From NCBI GenBank assembly GCA_900555925.1, contig USMU01000021.1:1-23869 (forward strand): DNA of 23,869 bases, given 5' to 3'. The stretch is from an uncultured Clostridium sp. (lineage in GTDB: Bacteria > Bacillota > Clostridia > Christensenellales > Borkfalkiaceae). A model generated the notes under the pieces. The model searched no databases. It was not told the origin of the DNA and worked only from the letters and a program-made list of their open reading frames with translations. Positions 1 through 7,380 of the stretch are shown here, in pieces (the first letter of the stretch is position 1; every line of letters begins with the position of its first letter). Position numbers and translations under genes: made by a program.

Positions 1-726
1 ACTGAATTTTTTATATTGCAGAGGGGTGAGAGAAACTCTTTTCTTAAACAGGCGGGAAAAATAGCTGTAATCGTCGAAGCCCACCGTTTCGGCGACGCAC
101 TTTAAGGGCAGGCCTTCGATAATCAGTTTTTTTGCCGCTTTCAGTTTTTCGTCGATAGCGTAATCGATGATAGACTTTCCCGTTTCTCTGCGAAATACAG
201 AGGCACAGTGCGCGGGGGAAAAGAATGTTTCGTTTCCGATATCCTCCAAGGTAATTTCCTTTCCGAGATTGTCGGAGATAAATTTTTTGATTTTCAGCGT
301 CAGAGGACTGAAATTTTTGGTATTCAGATTGACGGCGAGTTGTTTGAGTATACATCGGAGAATGAGCGTCAGGCGCTCGGAATCGTCCGTCATTTGGGCA
401 TGAATCTCATCGCAGGCGGACAGGAGCAGCCTTATTTCGTTAGTCACGCCGTCGACAATATGTAGCGGCAGGGAGAGGGGCTCGTCGTCGGGGGCGGGAT
501 AGAAATTGAAGCTGACGTAGTTGGAATTTTCAAAGGCTTTTCTGACGCGCGTAGCGTTTTTGGGCGCATAGAGCACGTCCCCGCTTTTTAAGACGACGGT
601 CTTTTTGTTGATGGCGTACTCCAAAGAGCCGTTCAATAACAGAGTGAGTTCGCAGAAATTGATAGTGGATTTTGGTACCATACCAAAACTTACGAATTTA
701 TTATGCTTGAAATAGCAAAGTTGCAT
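1..726 (-). CDS. AraC-family transcriptional regulator, C-terminus cut by window edge
   Basis: Read on the minus strand, an open frame of 242 codons runs from an ATG at 726 to base 1 without a stop, so the last residues lie outside the window. Residues 1-135 form a cupin-like sensing domain typical of sugar-responsive AraC proteins. Residues about 145-242 are the two-helix-turn-helix DNA-binding domain: the first HTH at about 158-183 (ITLEDIGNETFFSPAHCAS) and the second at about 207-240, with the family signature VGFDDYSYFSRLFKK followed by TPLQYKK. The ATG at 726 was chosen because an AGAGGG ribosome-binding sequence lies about 5 bases upstream; a GTG nine codons earlier is possible. It is divergent from the uronate operon starting at 901 and is the obvious candidate regulator for it, although no effector can be read from the sequence. 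The family call is firm. Confidence 0.88.
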   Translation of the reverse strand, partial: MQLCYFKHNKFVSFGMVPKSTINFCELTLLLNGSLEYAINKKTVVLKSGDVLYAPKNATRVRKAFENSNYVSFNFYPAPDDEPLSLPLHIVDGVTNEIRLLLSACDEIHAQMTDDSERLTLILRCILKQLAVNLNTKNFSPLTLKIKKFISDNLGKEITLEDIGNETFFSPAHCASVFRRETGKSIIDYAIDEKLKAAKKLIIEGLPLKCVAETVGFDDYSYFSRLFKKRVSLTPLQYKKFS

Positions 727-900
727 AGCAATCCCTCTTTGTCGTACATGAAACGACACGGTTCCATGGAAATCCTCAGATAGTGCTAAAAATCGCAGAT
801 ACAGCGCGGATTATTCATTGATTTTGTGCAAAAAAGTGATATAATTATACCACGGAGACAAAGGAATGTCAAGATTTATCTTTGAGAGGAGAGCGGAAGA
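727..900. promoter_or_regulatory. Divergent intergenic region between the AraC regulator and the uronate operon
   Basis: This spacer holds a plus-strand sigma-A type promoter (listed separately) and several short inverted repeats near the AraC start that could be regulator sites. They are TGTCGT at 740-745 with ACGACA at 753-758, and the 10-bp palindrome TTCCATGGAA at 762-771. I see no clear minus-strand promoter for the AraC gene. The operator assignment is inference from position and symmetry only. Confidence 0.4.
818..845 (+). promoter_or_regulatory. Sigma-A type promoter of the uronate operon
   Basis: A -35 box TTGATT at 818-823 is separated by 16 bp from a perfect -10 box TATAAT at 840-845. 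Transcription would start near 852, about 50 bases before the first gene at 901. The box match and the position upstream of a six-gene operon support the call; no operator overlaps it obviously. Confidence 0.7.
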
Positions 901-1752
901 ATGATAAAATTGTGCGCATTTGCCGACGAAGCGGCGGAAAATCTGGAAGGCCAGATTTCTGCGCTGAATAAAAACCGTATCGGATATATTGAACTCCGCA
1001 GTATTTCGGGGAAAAACGTGGCCGATTTTATGCCGTCCGAAGCGGCGGAATACGAAAAGAGGCTGACGGACGGAGGAATTGCCGTATGGTCGATAGGTTC
1101 GCCTTTGGGAAAGGCGGATATAGGCGTGTGTTTTTCCGAGTATTCGGAAAAGGTAAAGAGGGTATGTGAGACGGCGAATATCTTTCATACGGACAAAATC
1201 CGCGTATTTAGTTTTTTCCATGCTTATAAAGAGAGGAATAAAGTTCTCGATTACCTCGGCGGCATGGTGGAAACGGCGGCTTCCTTCGGGGTGAAGCTGT
1301 ACCACGAAAACGAGAAAGAAATTTACGGAGATACGGCGGAACGGGTTTCGGATCTTCTGAAAAACGTAAAGGGTTTAGGCGGAGTATATGACCCCGCGAA
1401 TTACGTTCAGGTCGGACAGGATATGGAGCGGGCGTTAGAATTGGCATTCGATAAAAGCGATTATTTCCATATCAAAGACGCGATATTTTCCACGGGTGAG
1501 ATCGTTCCCGCGGGGCTGGGCGACGGCTGTATTTTGCGATTGCTCGACAAAATCGATACGGATACGGTGCTCACGCTCGAACCGCATCTGGCGCTCTTTT
1601 CCGCTTATCGGAATATCGACGCAAGCGAACTGAGACATAAATTCCTGTATGCCGATAATGCTTCCGCGTTCGACGCGGCGGCGGACGCGCTGAAAGGCTT
1701 GCTGGAAAAATCGGGTTATCGGGAAAAAGACGGGGGCTATGAACGCGAATGA
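901..1752 (+). CDS. Sugar phosphate isomerase/epimerase-like TIM-barrel protein
   Basis: This 283-residue protein belongs to the xylose-isomerase-like TIM-barrel superfamily (AP endonuclease 2 fold), which holds metal-dependent sugar isomerases, epimerases and some 3-keto-glycoside lyases. The four expected metal ligands are visible at strand ends: Glu136 (in HEN), Asp164 (in YDPANY), His190 (in FHIKD) and Glu227 (in LEPHL). There is no signal peptide, so it is cytoplasmic. The start follows GAGAGGAGAG with AGGAG 9 bases upstream. It is the first gene of the uronate operon, 81 bases before two Gfo/Idh/MocA dehydrogenases. That pairing recurs in inositol, 3-keto-glycoside and uncommon-sugar catabolism, so the substrate could be a sugar, a keto-sugar or an oxidised glycoside. 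The fold is clear; the reaction cannot be named. Confidence 0.85.
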   Translation: MIKLCAFADEAAENLEGQISALNKNRIGYIELRSISGKNVADFMPSEAAEYEKRLTDGGIAVWSIGSPLGKADIGVCFSEYSEKVKRVCETANIFHTDKIRVFSFFHAYKERNKVLDYLGGMVETAASFGVKLYHENEKEIYGDTAERVSDLLKNVKGLGGVYDPANYVQVGQDMERALELAFDKSDYFHIKDAIFSTGEIVPAGLGDGCILRLLDKIDTDTVLTLEPHLALFSAYRNIDASELRHKFLYADNASAFDAAADALKGLLEKSGYREKDGGYERE

Positions 1753-1785
1753 AAGGGACGGCGAGAAAAGCTGTTCCCGTCCCTT
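1753..1785 (+). other. Intergenic hairpin between the first two operon genes
   Basis: A 9-bp perfect inverted repeat, AAGGGACGG at 1753-1761 and CCGTCCCTT at 1777-1785, begins directly after the stop codon of the isomerase-like gene and encloses a 15-base loop. No T-tract follows, so it is not a standard intrinsic terminator. It may stabilise or process the mRNA, or tune the expression of downstream genes. Confidence 0.45.
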
Positions 1786-1833
1786 GGCGGAGGCGGAAAG
1801 AAATATGCGCTATATAGCAAAGGAGCTGTAAGG

Positions 1834-3018
1834 ATGGAAAAAATCAGATTCGGAATTATCGGATTGGGAAATCAAGGTTCTACCTATGCGTTGCAGATTT
1901 TTGAAAAGGGAGAAATCGAGAACGGAACGCTTTCGGCGATGTGCGATATCAACCCTGCAAAAATCGAATATGTAAAAGGAAAGACGCAAAACAAGGAAGC
2001 AAAATATTTTACCGATTATAAAGAAATGCTGGACAGCGGAGTCTGCGACGCGGTGCTGATAGAAACGCCGCACTATCTTCACCCCGAAATGGCGAAGGAA
2101 TGTTTTGCACGGAATATTCATGTCCTTTGCGAAAAGCCCGCGGGGGTATACGCCAAACAGGTTCGGGAAATGAACGAGGCGGCGGAAAAGAGTCGGGCAA
2201 AATTTTCGGTAATGTTCAATCAGCGCACGAATTGCGTTTACCGTAAAATGCGCGAAATCGTACGTTCGGGCGGGATTGGCGAATTACAGCGCGTGACTTG
2301 GATTATCACCGATTGGTACCGCCCGCGGTTCTATTATCAAACGGGCGGCTGGCGCGCGACTTGGTCGGGGGAAGGAGGCGGAGTGCTCATCAACCAATGT
2401 CCGCATCAGCTCGACCTCGTTTCCTGGGTGGTGGGCGAACAGCCCGCTTTTGTGCGCGGATTCTGCGGTTACGGGAAATGGCACGATATCGAGGTCGAGG
2501 ACGAAGTTACCGCGTATTTCCGTTATAAAAACGGCGCGACGGGCGTATTCATTACTACGACAGGGGAAACTCCCGGCACAAACCGCTTTGAAATTTCGGG
2601 TACGAAGGGAAAACTCCTCTGCGAAGGGGATACGCTTAAATGGTATAAAAATGCGGAGGACAGCGCAGAATTTTCCGTAAAGACAAAGGAGATGTTTTCC
2701 CGTCCCCGCTGTACGTGTGAAACCGTGACGACGGACGGAAAGAATTCTCAACATGTCGGTATCATCAATAACTTTGCCGACGCGCTTTTGGGGAAGGAGG
2801 CGCTTTTCGTCGACGGTCGGGAAGGAATTTTCGGCGTGGAACTCATGAACGCCATAGAACTTTCCGGCTGGCTGAACGGAGAAGAGGTGACTCTTCCCGC
2901 AGATGAAGAACTGTACCTGTCGGAACTGAATAAACGTCGAGCCGTTTCGCGTAAAAAATCCGTCTCCGAAAATTATGTAGCCGATACGTCGGGCACGTAT
3001 GGGAGCGGGAAAAAATGA
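1834..3018 (+). CDS. Gfo/Idh/MocA-family NAD(P)-dependent oxidoreductase (first paralogue)
   Basis: The 394-residue protein has an N-terminal Rossmann domain with the dinucleotide motif GLGNQG (10-15) and the family signature CEKP (99-102), whose Lys101 is the usual catalytic lysine. The C-terminal alpha/beta domain carries the substrate motif GGGVLINQCPHQLD, with His191 and Asp194. The position four residues before the histidine, often Asp in this family, is Asn187. These enzymes oxidise or reduce sugar and inositol hydroxyls with NAD(P). The start has AGGAG at 1821-1825, 8 bases upstream. The next gene overlaps it by ATGA and encodes a paralogue with the same TPHYLH, CEKP and GGGVLINQ signatures, so the two may have arisen by tandem duplication. 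The last 25 residues are an extra, probably disordered tail. Substrate unknown; a glucuronide or other uronate-linked sugar is inferred from context. Confidence 0.88.
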   Translation: MEKIRFGIIGLGNQGSTYALQIFEKGEIENGTLSAMCDINPAKIEYVKGKTQNKEAKYFTDYKEMLDSGVCDAVLIETPHYLHPEMAKECFARNIHVLCEKPAGVYAKQVREMNEAAEKSRAKFSVMFNQRTNCVYRKMREIVRSGGIGELQRVTWIITDWYRPRFYYQTGGWRATWSGEGGGVLINQCPHQLDLVSWVVGEQPAFVRGFCGYGKWHDIEVEDEVTAYFRYKNGATGVFITTTGETPGTNRFEISGTKGKLLCEGDTLKWYKNAEDSAEFSVKTKEMFSRPRCTCETVTTDGKNSQHVGIINNFADALLGKEALFVDGREGIFGVELMNAIELSGWLNGEEVTLPADEELYLSELNKRRAVSRKKSVSENYVADTSGTYGSGKK

Positions 3019-3974
3019 AATCGGCAATCGTGGGATTGGGGGTTATCGGAAGCGTTCATGCATCTATATTGGAAGGTCAGGAAAGAGCGCCCGTCGCCGT
3101 CTGCGACATAGTGAGAGAACGCCTCGAAAAATATCCTTCGGCAGAAAAATATACGGAGTATCTCCGCATGCTGGAAGAAGTCCGTCCAGACACCGTACAT
3201 ATCTGCACGCCTCATTATCTGCATGCGGATATGATAATAGAGGCTTTGAAACGAGATATAAACGTACTGTGCGAAAAGCCGCTCTGTATCCGCGAGGAGG
3301 ATTTTTCCCGCATTTCAGACGCGGAAAGAAGCTCGCGCGGGCAGTTGGGCGTCTGTCATCAGAATCGCTATAATGAGGCGAATATATTCGTTCGGGACTA
3401 TCTTCGGGGCAAAGAAATTTCGGGTGCCTACGGTACGGTAGTCTGGAACAGGGACGCCGAGTATTACGCCTCGGGTGACTGGCGCGGTAAGCGAGAGACG
3501 GAAGGGGGCGGAGTGCTCATCAATCAAGCCCTGCATACGCTGGATCTTTTGGAATGGCTCGTCGGAGAACCGCATTTTGTGACGTCTAATATATTTAACC
3601 TGACGCTTCCGAGTGTAATCGAAACGGAGGACACAGCGGCGGCGGTCTTTTCAGGCGGCGCGGAGTTTTGTTTTTTTGCCACCAACGGCGGCGCGGTAGA
3701 TTTTCCCGTACAAATGACTATCCGAGCGGACGGGGAAACGATTACTGTTTTGCCGGAAACGGTAATTATTGACGGAAAAAGGCGGGATTTTACAAAGGAT
3801 ACCCACCGCTACGGAAAATGCTGTTACGGGACGGGGCATGAAAAACTCATTGCCGATTTTTACGATTGTCTGGAGACGGGACGGAAATTCCCGATAGACG
3901 GAACGGAAAGCGCGAAAGTCGTAAAACTCATTCTGGCGTGTTATCGAAGCGAGGGAAAAAAGGTTGAAATATGA
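3015..3974 (+). CDS. Gfo/Idh/MocA-family NAD(P)-dependent oxidoreductase (second paralogue)
   Basis: This 319-residue protein starts inside the stop codon of the previous gene (ATGA overlap). The Rossmann motif GLGVIG is at residues 7-12 and CEKP at 86-89, with catalytic Lys88. The substrate-domain motif GGGVLINQALHTLD contains His174 and Asp177, with Asn170 in place of the Asp often found four residues before the histidine. It is about 75 residues shorter than the first paralogue, mainly in the C-terminal half. Two dehydrogenases side by side could work in sequence (oxidise, then re-reduce at another position or after isomerisation) or on different epimers. It is cytoplasmic. The family assignment is secure and the substrate is not. 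Confidence 0.88.
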   Translation: MKSAIVGLGVIGSVHASILEGQERAPVAVCDIVRERLEKYPSAEKYTEYLRMLEEVRPDTVHICTPHYLHADMIIEALKRDINVLCEKPLCIREEDFSRISDAERSSRGQLGVCHQNRYNEANIFVRDYLRGKEISGAYGTVVWNRDAEYYASGDWRGKRETEGGGVLINQALHTLDLLEWLVGEPHFVTSNIFNLTLPSVIETEDTAAAVFSGGAEFCFFATNGGAVDFPVQMTIRADGETITVLPETVIIDGKRRDFTKDTHRYGKCCYGTGHEKLIADFYDCLETGRKFPIDGTESAKVVKLILACYRSEGKKVEI

Positions 3975-5299
3975 AAGGATTTTTTGGCGACAAATTACTG
4001 TTGAATACCCCCGCGTCGGAAAGACTGTATGAAGCGGTGAAGGAGTTGCCTATCATCGATTATCATTGTCATCTGAATGCGGAAAAAATCGCGAAAAATA
4101 CAGGTTTTTCGGACATTGGAGAACTCTGGCTTTCGGGAGATCATTATAAATGGCGCGCCATGCGGCTTTGCGGAGTGGAGGAAAAATATATCACGGGAGA
4201 CGTCGATTACAAGGAAAAATTCCTGAAATATGCGGAAATTTTACCGAATCTGGCGGGAAATCCGCTGTATTATTGGACGCACATGGAGCTGAAACAGATA
4301 TTCGATATCCGCGAACCACTGAATGAAAACAGCGCTTTGCAGATATATGAAAGGGCAAACGAAAGGCTTAAAGACATTTCGATCGGGACGCTTTTGGAAA
4401 AATATAAAGTGCAATATATCGCTACCACGGACGACCCTGTGGATGATTTGGAAAACCATGGCAGGTATGCGAATACGGAAGTGAGACCCACTTTTCGCCC
4501 CGACAAAGCCCTTTCTTTGGACGAGGAATATCTTGAAAAATTGGGCAAGTGCGCAGGTATGAAAATCGAGTGCTTGGAGGATTTGCTGCGCGCGCTCGAA
4601 AAGCGCCTCAATGCCTTTGTACATAAGGGATGCAGGATATCTGACCACGGCTTTGAGCGCTTCCCCGAAAAATGCGCAAAATATGAAGAAGCCCGAAGTC
4701 TGTTCAACAGGCGTCAATCCCTTACGGCAAAAGAGAAAGACGCACTTTTCGGATTCCTTTTGAAATGGCTCGGAAATGCGTATAAAAAACGCGGTATTGT
4801 CATGCAGTTGCATTTTTCCGCCGTTCGTAACAATAACGCGGAAATGTATAAAAAATGCGGTCCCGATTCCGGATTCGACTTAATCGGTGAGAAACAGCTG
4901 ATTAAAAATATTGTTGGATTTATTAACGAATTTTCCGAAGACGAACGCCCCGAAACGGTGTTGTATACGCTGAACGATAATGCTTTGTCGGAAACGGCGG
5001 TTTTAACGGGCGCCTTCCGTCACGTTCGCCTCGGGGCGGCTTGGTGGTTTAACGATACGGTGGAAGGAATCCGAAAAAATTTGAAAACCATCGCGGAATA
5101 TTCGGCTTTGGGAAACAATTTGGGCATGCTTACCGATTCGAGGAGCTTTTCTTCCTATGTGCGGTTTGATTTTTTCCGCAGGATTTTGTGCGATTATTTG
5201 GGCGAACTCTGCGAGAAGGGCGAATATGAGGAAAATTCGGCGCGCAAAATGGCGGAAAATATTTGTTATTATAACATAAAGGAGCTGTTGAAGCTATGA
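3971..5299 (+). CDS. uxaC: Glucuronate isomerase
   Basis: UxaC converts D-glucuronate to D-fructuronate (and D-galacturonate to D-tagaturonate), the first step of the hexuronate pathway (EC 5.3.1.12). The 442-residue protein is close to the usual 460-470. It shows the family signatures: an N-terminal IIDYHCHLNAEKI with the metal-binding pair His32/His34, GDHYKWRAMRLCG at about 56-69, the TTDDPVDDL strand end in the middle, QLHFSAVRNNN, and the C-terminal TDSRSFSSYVRFDFFRRIL. It belongs to the amidohydrolase-like TIM-barrel superfamily and is cytoplasmic. The start overlaps the upstream stop as ATGA, and its own stop overlaps uxuA in the same way, implying translational coupling. The next two genes encode the remaining steps to KDG, which strongly supports the specific function. 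Confidence 0.95.
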   Translation: MKGFFGDKLLLNTPASERLYEAVKELPIIDYHCHLNAEKIAKNTGFSDIGELWLSGDHYKWRAMRLCGVEEKYITGDVDYKEKFLKYAEILPNLAGNPLYYWTHMELKQIFDIREPLNENSALQIYERANERLKDISIGTLLEKYKVQYIATTDDPVDDLENHGRYANTEVRPTFRPDKALSLDEEYLEKLGKCAGMKIECLEDLLRALEKRLNAFVHKGCRISDHGFERFPEKCAKYEEARSLFNRRQSLTAKEKDALFGFLLKWLGNAYKKRGIVMQLHFSAVRNNNAEMYKKCGPDSGFDLIGEKQLIKNIVGFINEFSEDERPETVLYTLNDNALSETAVLTGAFRHVRLGAAWWFNDTVEGIRKNLKTIAEYSALGNNLGMLTDSRSFSSYVRFDFFRRILCDYLGELCEKGEYEENSARKMAENICYYNIKELLKL

Positions 5300-6333
5300 A
5301 AATGACATTCAGGTGGTATGGGGAAAAAGACAGTATTCCGTTGGAGTACATCAAGCAAATTCCAAATATGTCGGGAGTGGTGACGGCGGTGTACGAGGCG
5401 GAGGTCGGAGAGGTCTGGCCGGAGGAAAAAATTGCGCGGCTGAAAGATTTGTGCAAAAAAGCGGGGCTGGAAACGGAAGTCATAGAAAGTGTGCCCGTGC
5501 ATGAGGATATCAAGCTCGGAAAGCCGACGAGGGACAGGCTGATAGAAAATTATGCAAAGACGATCAGAAATCTCGGGAAATACGGAGTAAAGTGTATTTG
5601 TTATAACTTTATGCCGGTATTCGATTGGCTGAGGACGGATCTGAAACACAAAAACAAAGACAGGAGCACGAGCCTTAGCTATTGTCATAAACAGCTCACG
5701 GAGCTGAATGTGAAAAATTTACGCCTGCCCGGCTGGGACGAAAGCTATACGGGAGAGGAATTGAACGGGCTGTTAGAGGAATATAAAAGCGTTTCTCATG
5801 AAAAGCTGTTTGACAATTTAGTATATTTTTTGAACGGAATCATGGGCGCATGCGAGGAAACGGGAATCAATATGGCGATACACCCGGACGACCCACCTTG
5901 GGACATGTTCGGCTTGCCGCGGATCATGACGGAAGAGGAGAGCTATGAAAGGCTGATAAATGCAGTGCCGAACAAGCACAGCGGTTTTACCTTCTGTACG
6001 GGAAGTTTGGGCGCGGGAAGGGAAAACGATTTGGTAAAAATGGCGGGGAAATATGCGGACAGAATCTATTTTGCGCATTTGAGGCAACTCAGATATGAAG
6101 GGGAAAAGGATTTCACGGAATCGGGACATCTGACAGCTGAGGGAAACCTGAATATTTACGGGATAGTAAGAGCGTTGATAGAAAACGGTTTTGCAGGATA
6201 TGTGCGTCCGGACCACGGCAGAAATATCTGGGGAGAGGACGGAAAACCGGGATACGGGCTTTACGACCGAGCATTGGGCGCGGCGTATCTCAACGGGTTG
6301 TTTGAAGGAATAGAAAAGGAGATAAAGAAATGA
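5296..6333 (+). CDS. uxuA: Mannonate dehydratase
   Basis: UxuA dehydrates D-mannonate to 2-keto-3-deoxy-D-gluconate (EC 4.2.1.8). The 345-residue protein begins with the family's MxMxFRWYG and has GVVTAVY, CYNFMPVFDWLRTDL and a TIM-barrel core with the expected metal ligands: His196 (in IHPDDPPW), Cys234 (in FCTGSLGAG), His261 (in FAHLRQ) and Asp306/His307 (in RPDHGR). Length and motifs match the family. It overlaps uxaC upstream and the SDR gene downstream by ATGA, in the order isomerase, dehydratase, reductase. It is cytoplasmic. Confidence 0.95.
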   Translation: MKMTFRWYGEKDSIPLEYIKQIPNMSGVVTAVYEAEVGEVWPEEKIARLKDLCKKAGLETEVIESVPVHEDIKLGKPTRDRLIENYAKTIRNLGKYGVKCICYNFMPVFDWLRTDLKHKNKDRSTSLSYCHKQLTELNVKNLRLPGWDESYTGEELNGLLEEYKSVSHEKLFDNLVYFLNGIMGACEETGINMAIHPDDPPWDMFGLPRIMTEEESYERLINAVPNKHSGFTFCTGSLGAGRENDLVKMAGKYADRIYFAHLRQLRYEGEKDFTESGHLTAEGNLNIYGIVRALIENGFAGYVRPDHGRNIWGEDGKPGYGLYDRALGAAYLNGLFEGIEKEIKK

Positions 6334-7157
6334 TACCATTCAAGGTGGATTTAAGAGATAAAATAATCGCGGTGACGGGAGCGGGCGGAGTGATATGCAG
6401 CGAGTTTGCGAAAGCGTTGGCGGAATGCGGGGCGAAGGTGGCGCTCCTCGATATTAATTACGAGAGGACAAAGGAATATGCGGAAGAAATCGGGGAAAGT
6501 GCGATTGCGGTAAAGTGCAACTGCTTAAATAAAGAAGAAATCAGGCAAGCGAAGAAGGAAATCAACGAGAAATTCGGAAGAGTAAATTTTTTAATTAACG
6601 GAGCCGGAGGAAACAATGCGAAGGCGACGTGCGACAACGAGTATATGACGAGAGAAACGGAAGGCATAAAGGACTTCTTCGCCTTGGAAGAGAGCGGGCT
6701 GAAATTCGTGTTCGATTTGAATATTACGAGCGCGTTTTTAGTGACGCAGGTTTTTGCGGAGGATATGGTAAAGAGAGGGGGAAACATCATCAATATATCG
6801 AGCATGAACGCCTATCGGCCGCTGACGAAAATTCCCGCATACAGTGCGGCGAAAGCGGGAATAAGCAATTTCACGCAATGGCTGGCGGTACATTTCGCGC
6901 CGTGTAACATCCGCTGTAACGCAATCGCGCCGGGATTTTTTGTGACAAATCAGAACAGGGGGCTGTTATATAACGCGGACGGAACGGAAACGGAGCGGAC
7001 GGGGAAAATTTTGTCGGCGACGCCTATGAAACGATTCGGGAAAATAAGCGATTTAATCGGCTGCCTGTTATGGCTGGCGGACGACAATGCCAGCGGTTTC
7101 GTGACGGGAACGGTCATTCCCGTGGACGGCGGCTTCTCCGCTTACAGCGGCGTTTGA
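6330..7157 (+). CDS. uxuB: SDR-family D-mannonate oxidoreductase (fructuronate reductase)
   Basis: This short-chain dehydrogenase of 275 residues is placed exactly where fructuronate reductase (D-fructuronate + NADH to D-mannonate, EC 1.1.1.57) is needed. Visible motifs are the cofactor loop TGAGGVI at 16-22, INGAGG at 89-94, the catalytic Ser158 in NISSMN, and Tyr171-x3-Lys175 in YSAAK; PGFF follows near residue 206. It is unrelated to the long-chain E. coli UxuB and resembles the SDR enzyme encoded in the Bacillus subtilis uronate operon (YjmF/UxuB). The SDR family is certain; the specific substrate rests on the uxaC-uxuA neighbourhood. It is the last gene of the operon. Confidence 0.88.
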   Translation: MIPFKVDLRDKIIAVTGAGGVICSEFAKALAECGAKVALLDINYERTKEYAEEIGESAIAVKCNCLNKEEIRQAKKEINEKFGRVNFLINGAGGNNAKATCDNEYMTRETEGIKDFFALEESGLKFVFDLNITSAFLVTQVFAEDMVKRGGNIINISSMNAYRPLTKIPAYSAAKAGISNFTQWLAVHFAPCNIRCNAIAPGFFVTNQNRGLLYNADGTETERTGKILSATPMKRFGKISDLIGCLLWLADDNASGFVTGTVIPVDGGFSAYSGV

Positions 7158-7167
7158 CAAACAGAAT

Positions 7168-7190
7168 AAAAATTTTTTTGAAAAATTTTT
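7168..7190 (+). terminator. Weak AT-only hairpin after the uronate operon
   Basis: Two copies of AAAAATTTTT (7168-7177 and 7181-7190) can pair with each other about 10 bases after the uxuB stop. The stem contains no G or C and lacks a distinct T-tail, so termination here would be inefficient. It may only be an AT-rich up-element for the promoter that starts at 7201. I see no better terminator between the two transcription units. Confidence 0.25.
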
Positions 7191-7200
7191 GAAAAACCCC

Positions 7201-7228
7201 TTGACATTTGAAAATTTGGTGATATAAT
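7201..7228 (+). promoter_or_regulatory. Strong sigma-A type promoter of the GH43-lacI unit
   Basis: A consensus -35 box TTGACA at 7201-7206 and a consensus -10 box TATAAT at 7223-7228 are 16 bp apart and preceded by A/T tracts that could act as an UP element. A palindromic LacI-type operator begins 10 bases after the -10 box, so this promoter should be strong and tightly repressed. It lies 44 bases after uxuB. Confidence 0.85.
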
Positions 7229-7237
7229 AAAATTACT

Positions 7238-7247
7238 TTAACGTTAA
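7238..7247. promoter_or_regulatory. LacI-type operator, copy 1
   Basis: The 10-bp perfect palindrome TTAACGTTAA, with the central CG typical of LacI-family operators, covers the expected transcription start of the GH43-lacI promoter. The same palindrome, in the shared 12-base context TTAACGTTAACG, recurs at 9344-9353. Because the downstream unit includes a lacI gene, autorepression is the natural reading. Confidence 0.75.
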
Positions 7248-7380
7248 CGGACGCAATCGAGGGGATTGGTGAGAAGGAAAAGCCAAAAAAGATTGTGAAA
7301 GTTAATAAAGACCGTAAAAGCGGAAAAGCCGCGAAACCGAGAAAGAGTGATAAATTCAGGCGCGCATAAAAGGAGCCGTT

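Noticed and set aside
2284-3027. A 247-codon minus-strand open frame opposite the first Gfo/Idh/MocA gene
   Set aside because: It is fully antisense to a well-supported oxidoreductase and has no family motif.
7295-7369. A possible 24-residue basic peptide (GTG start) in the leader before the cytoplasmic GH43
   Set aside because: There is no ribosome-binding site before the GTG. The leader is simply purine-rich, which gives a Lys/Arg-rich reading frame by composition.
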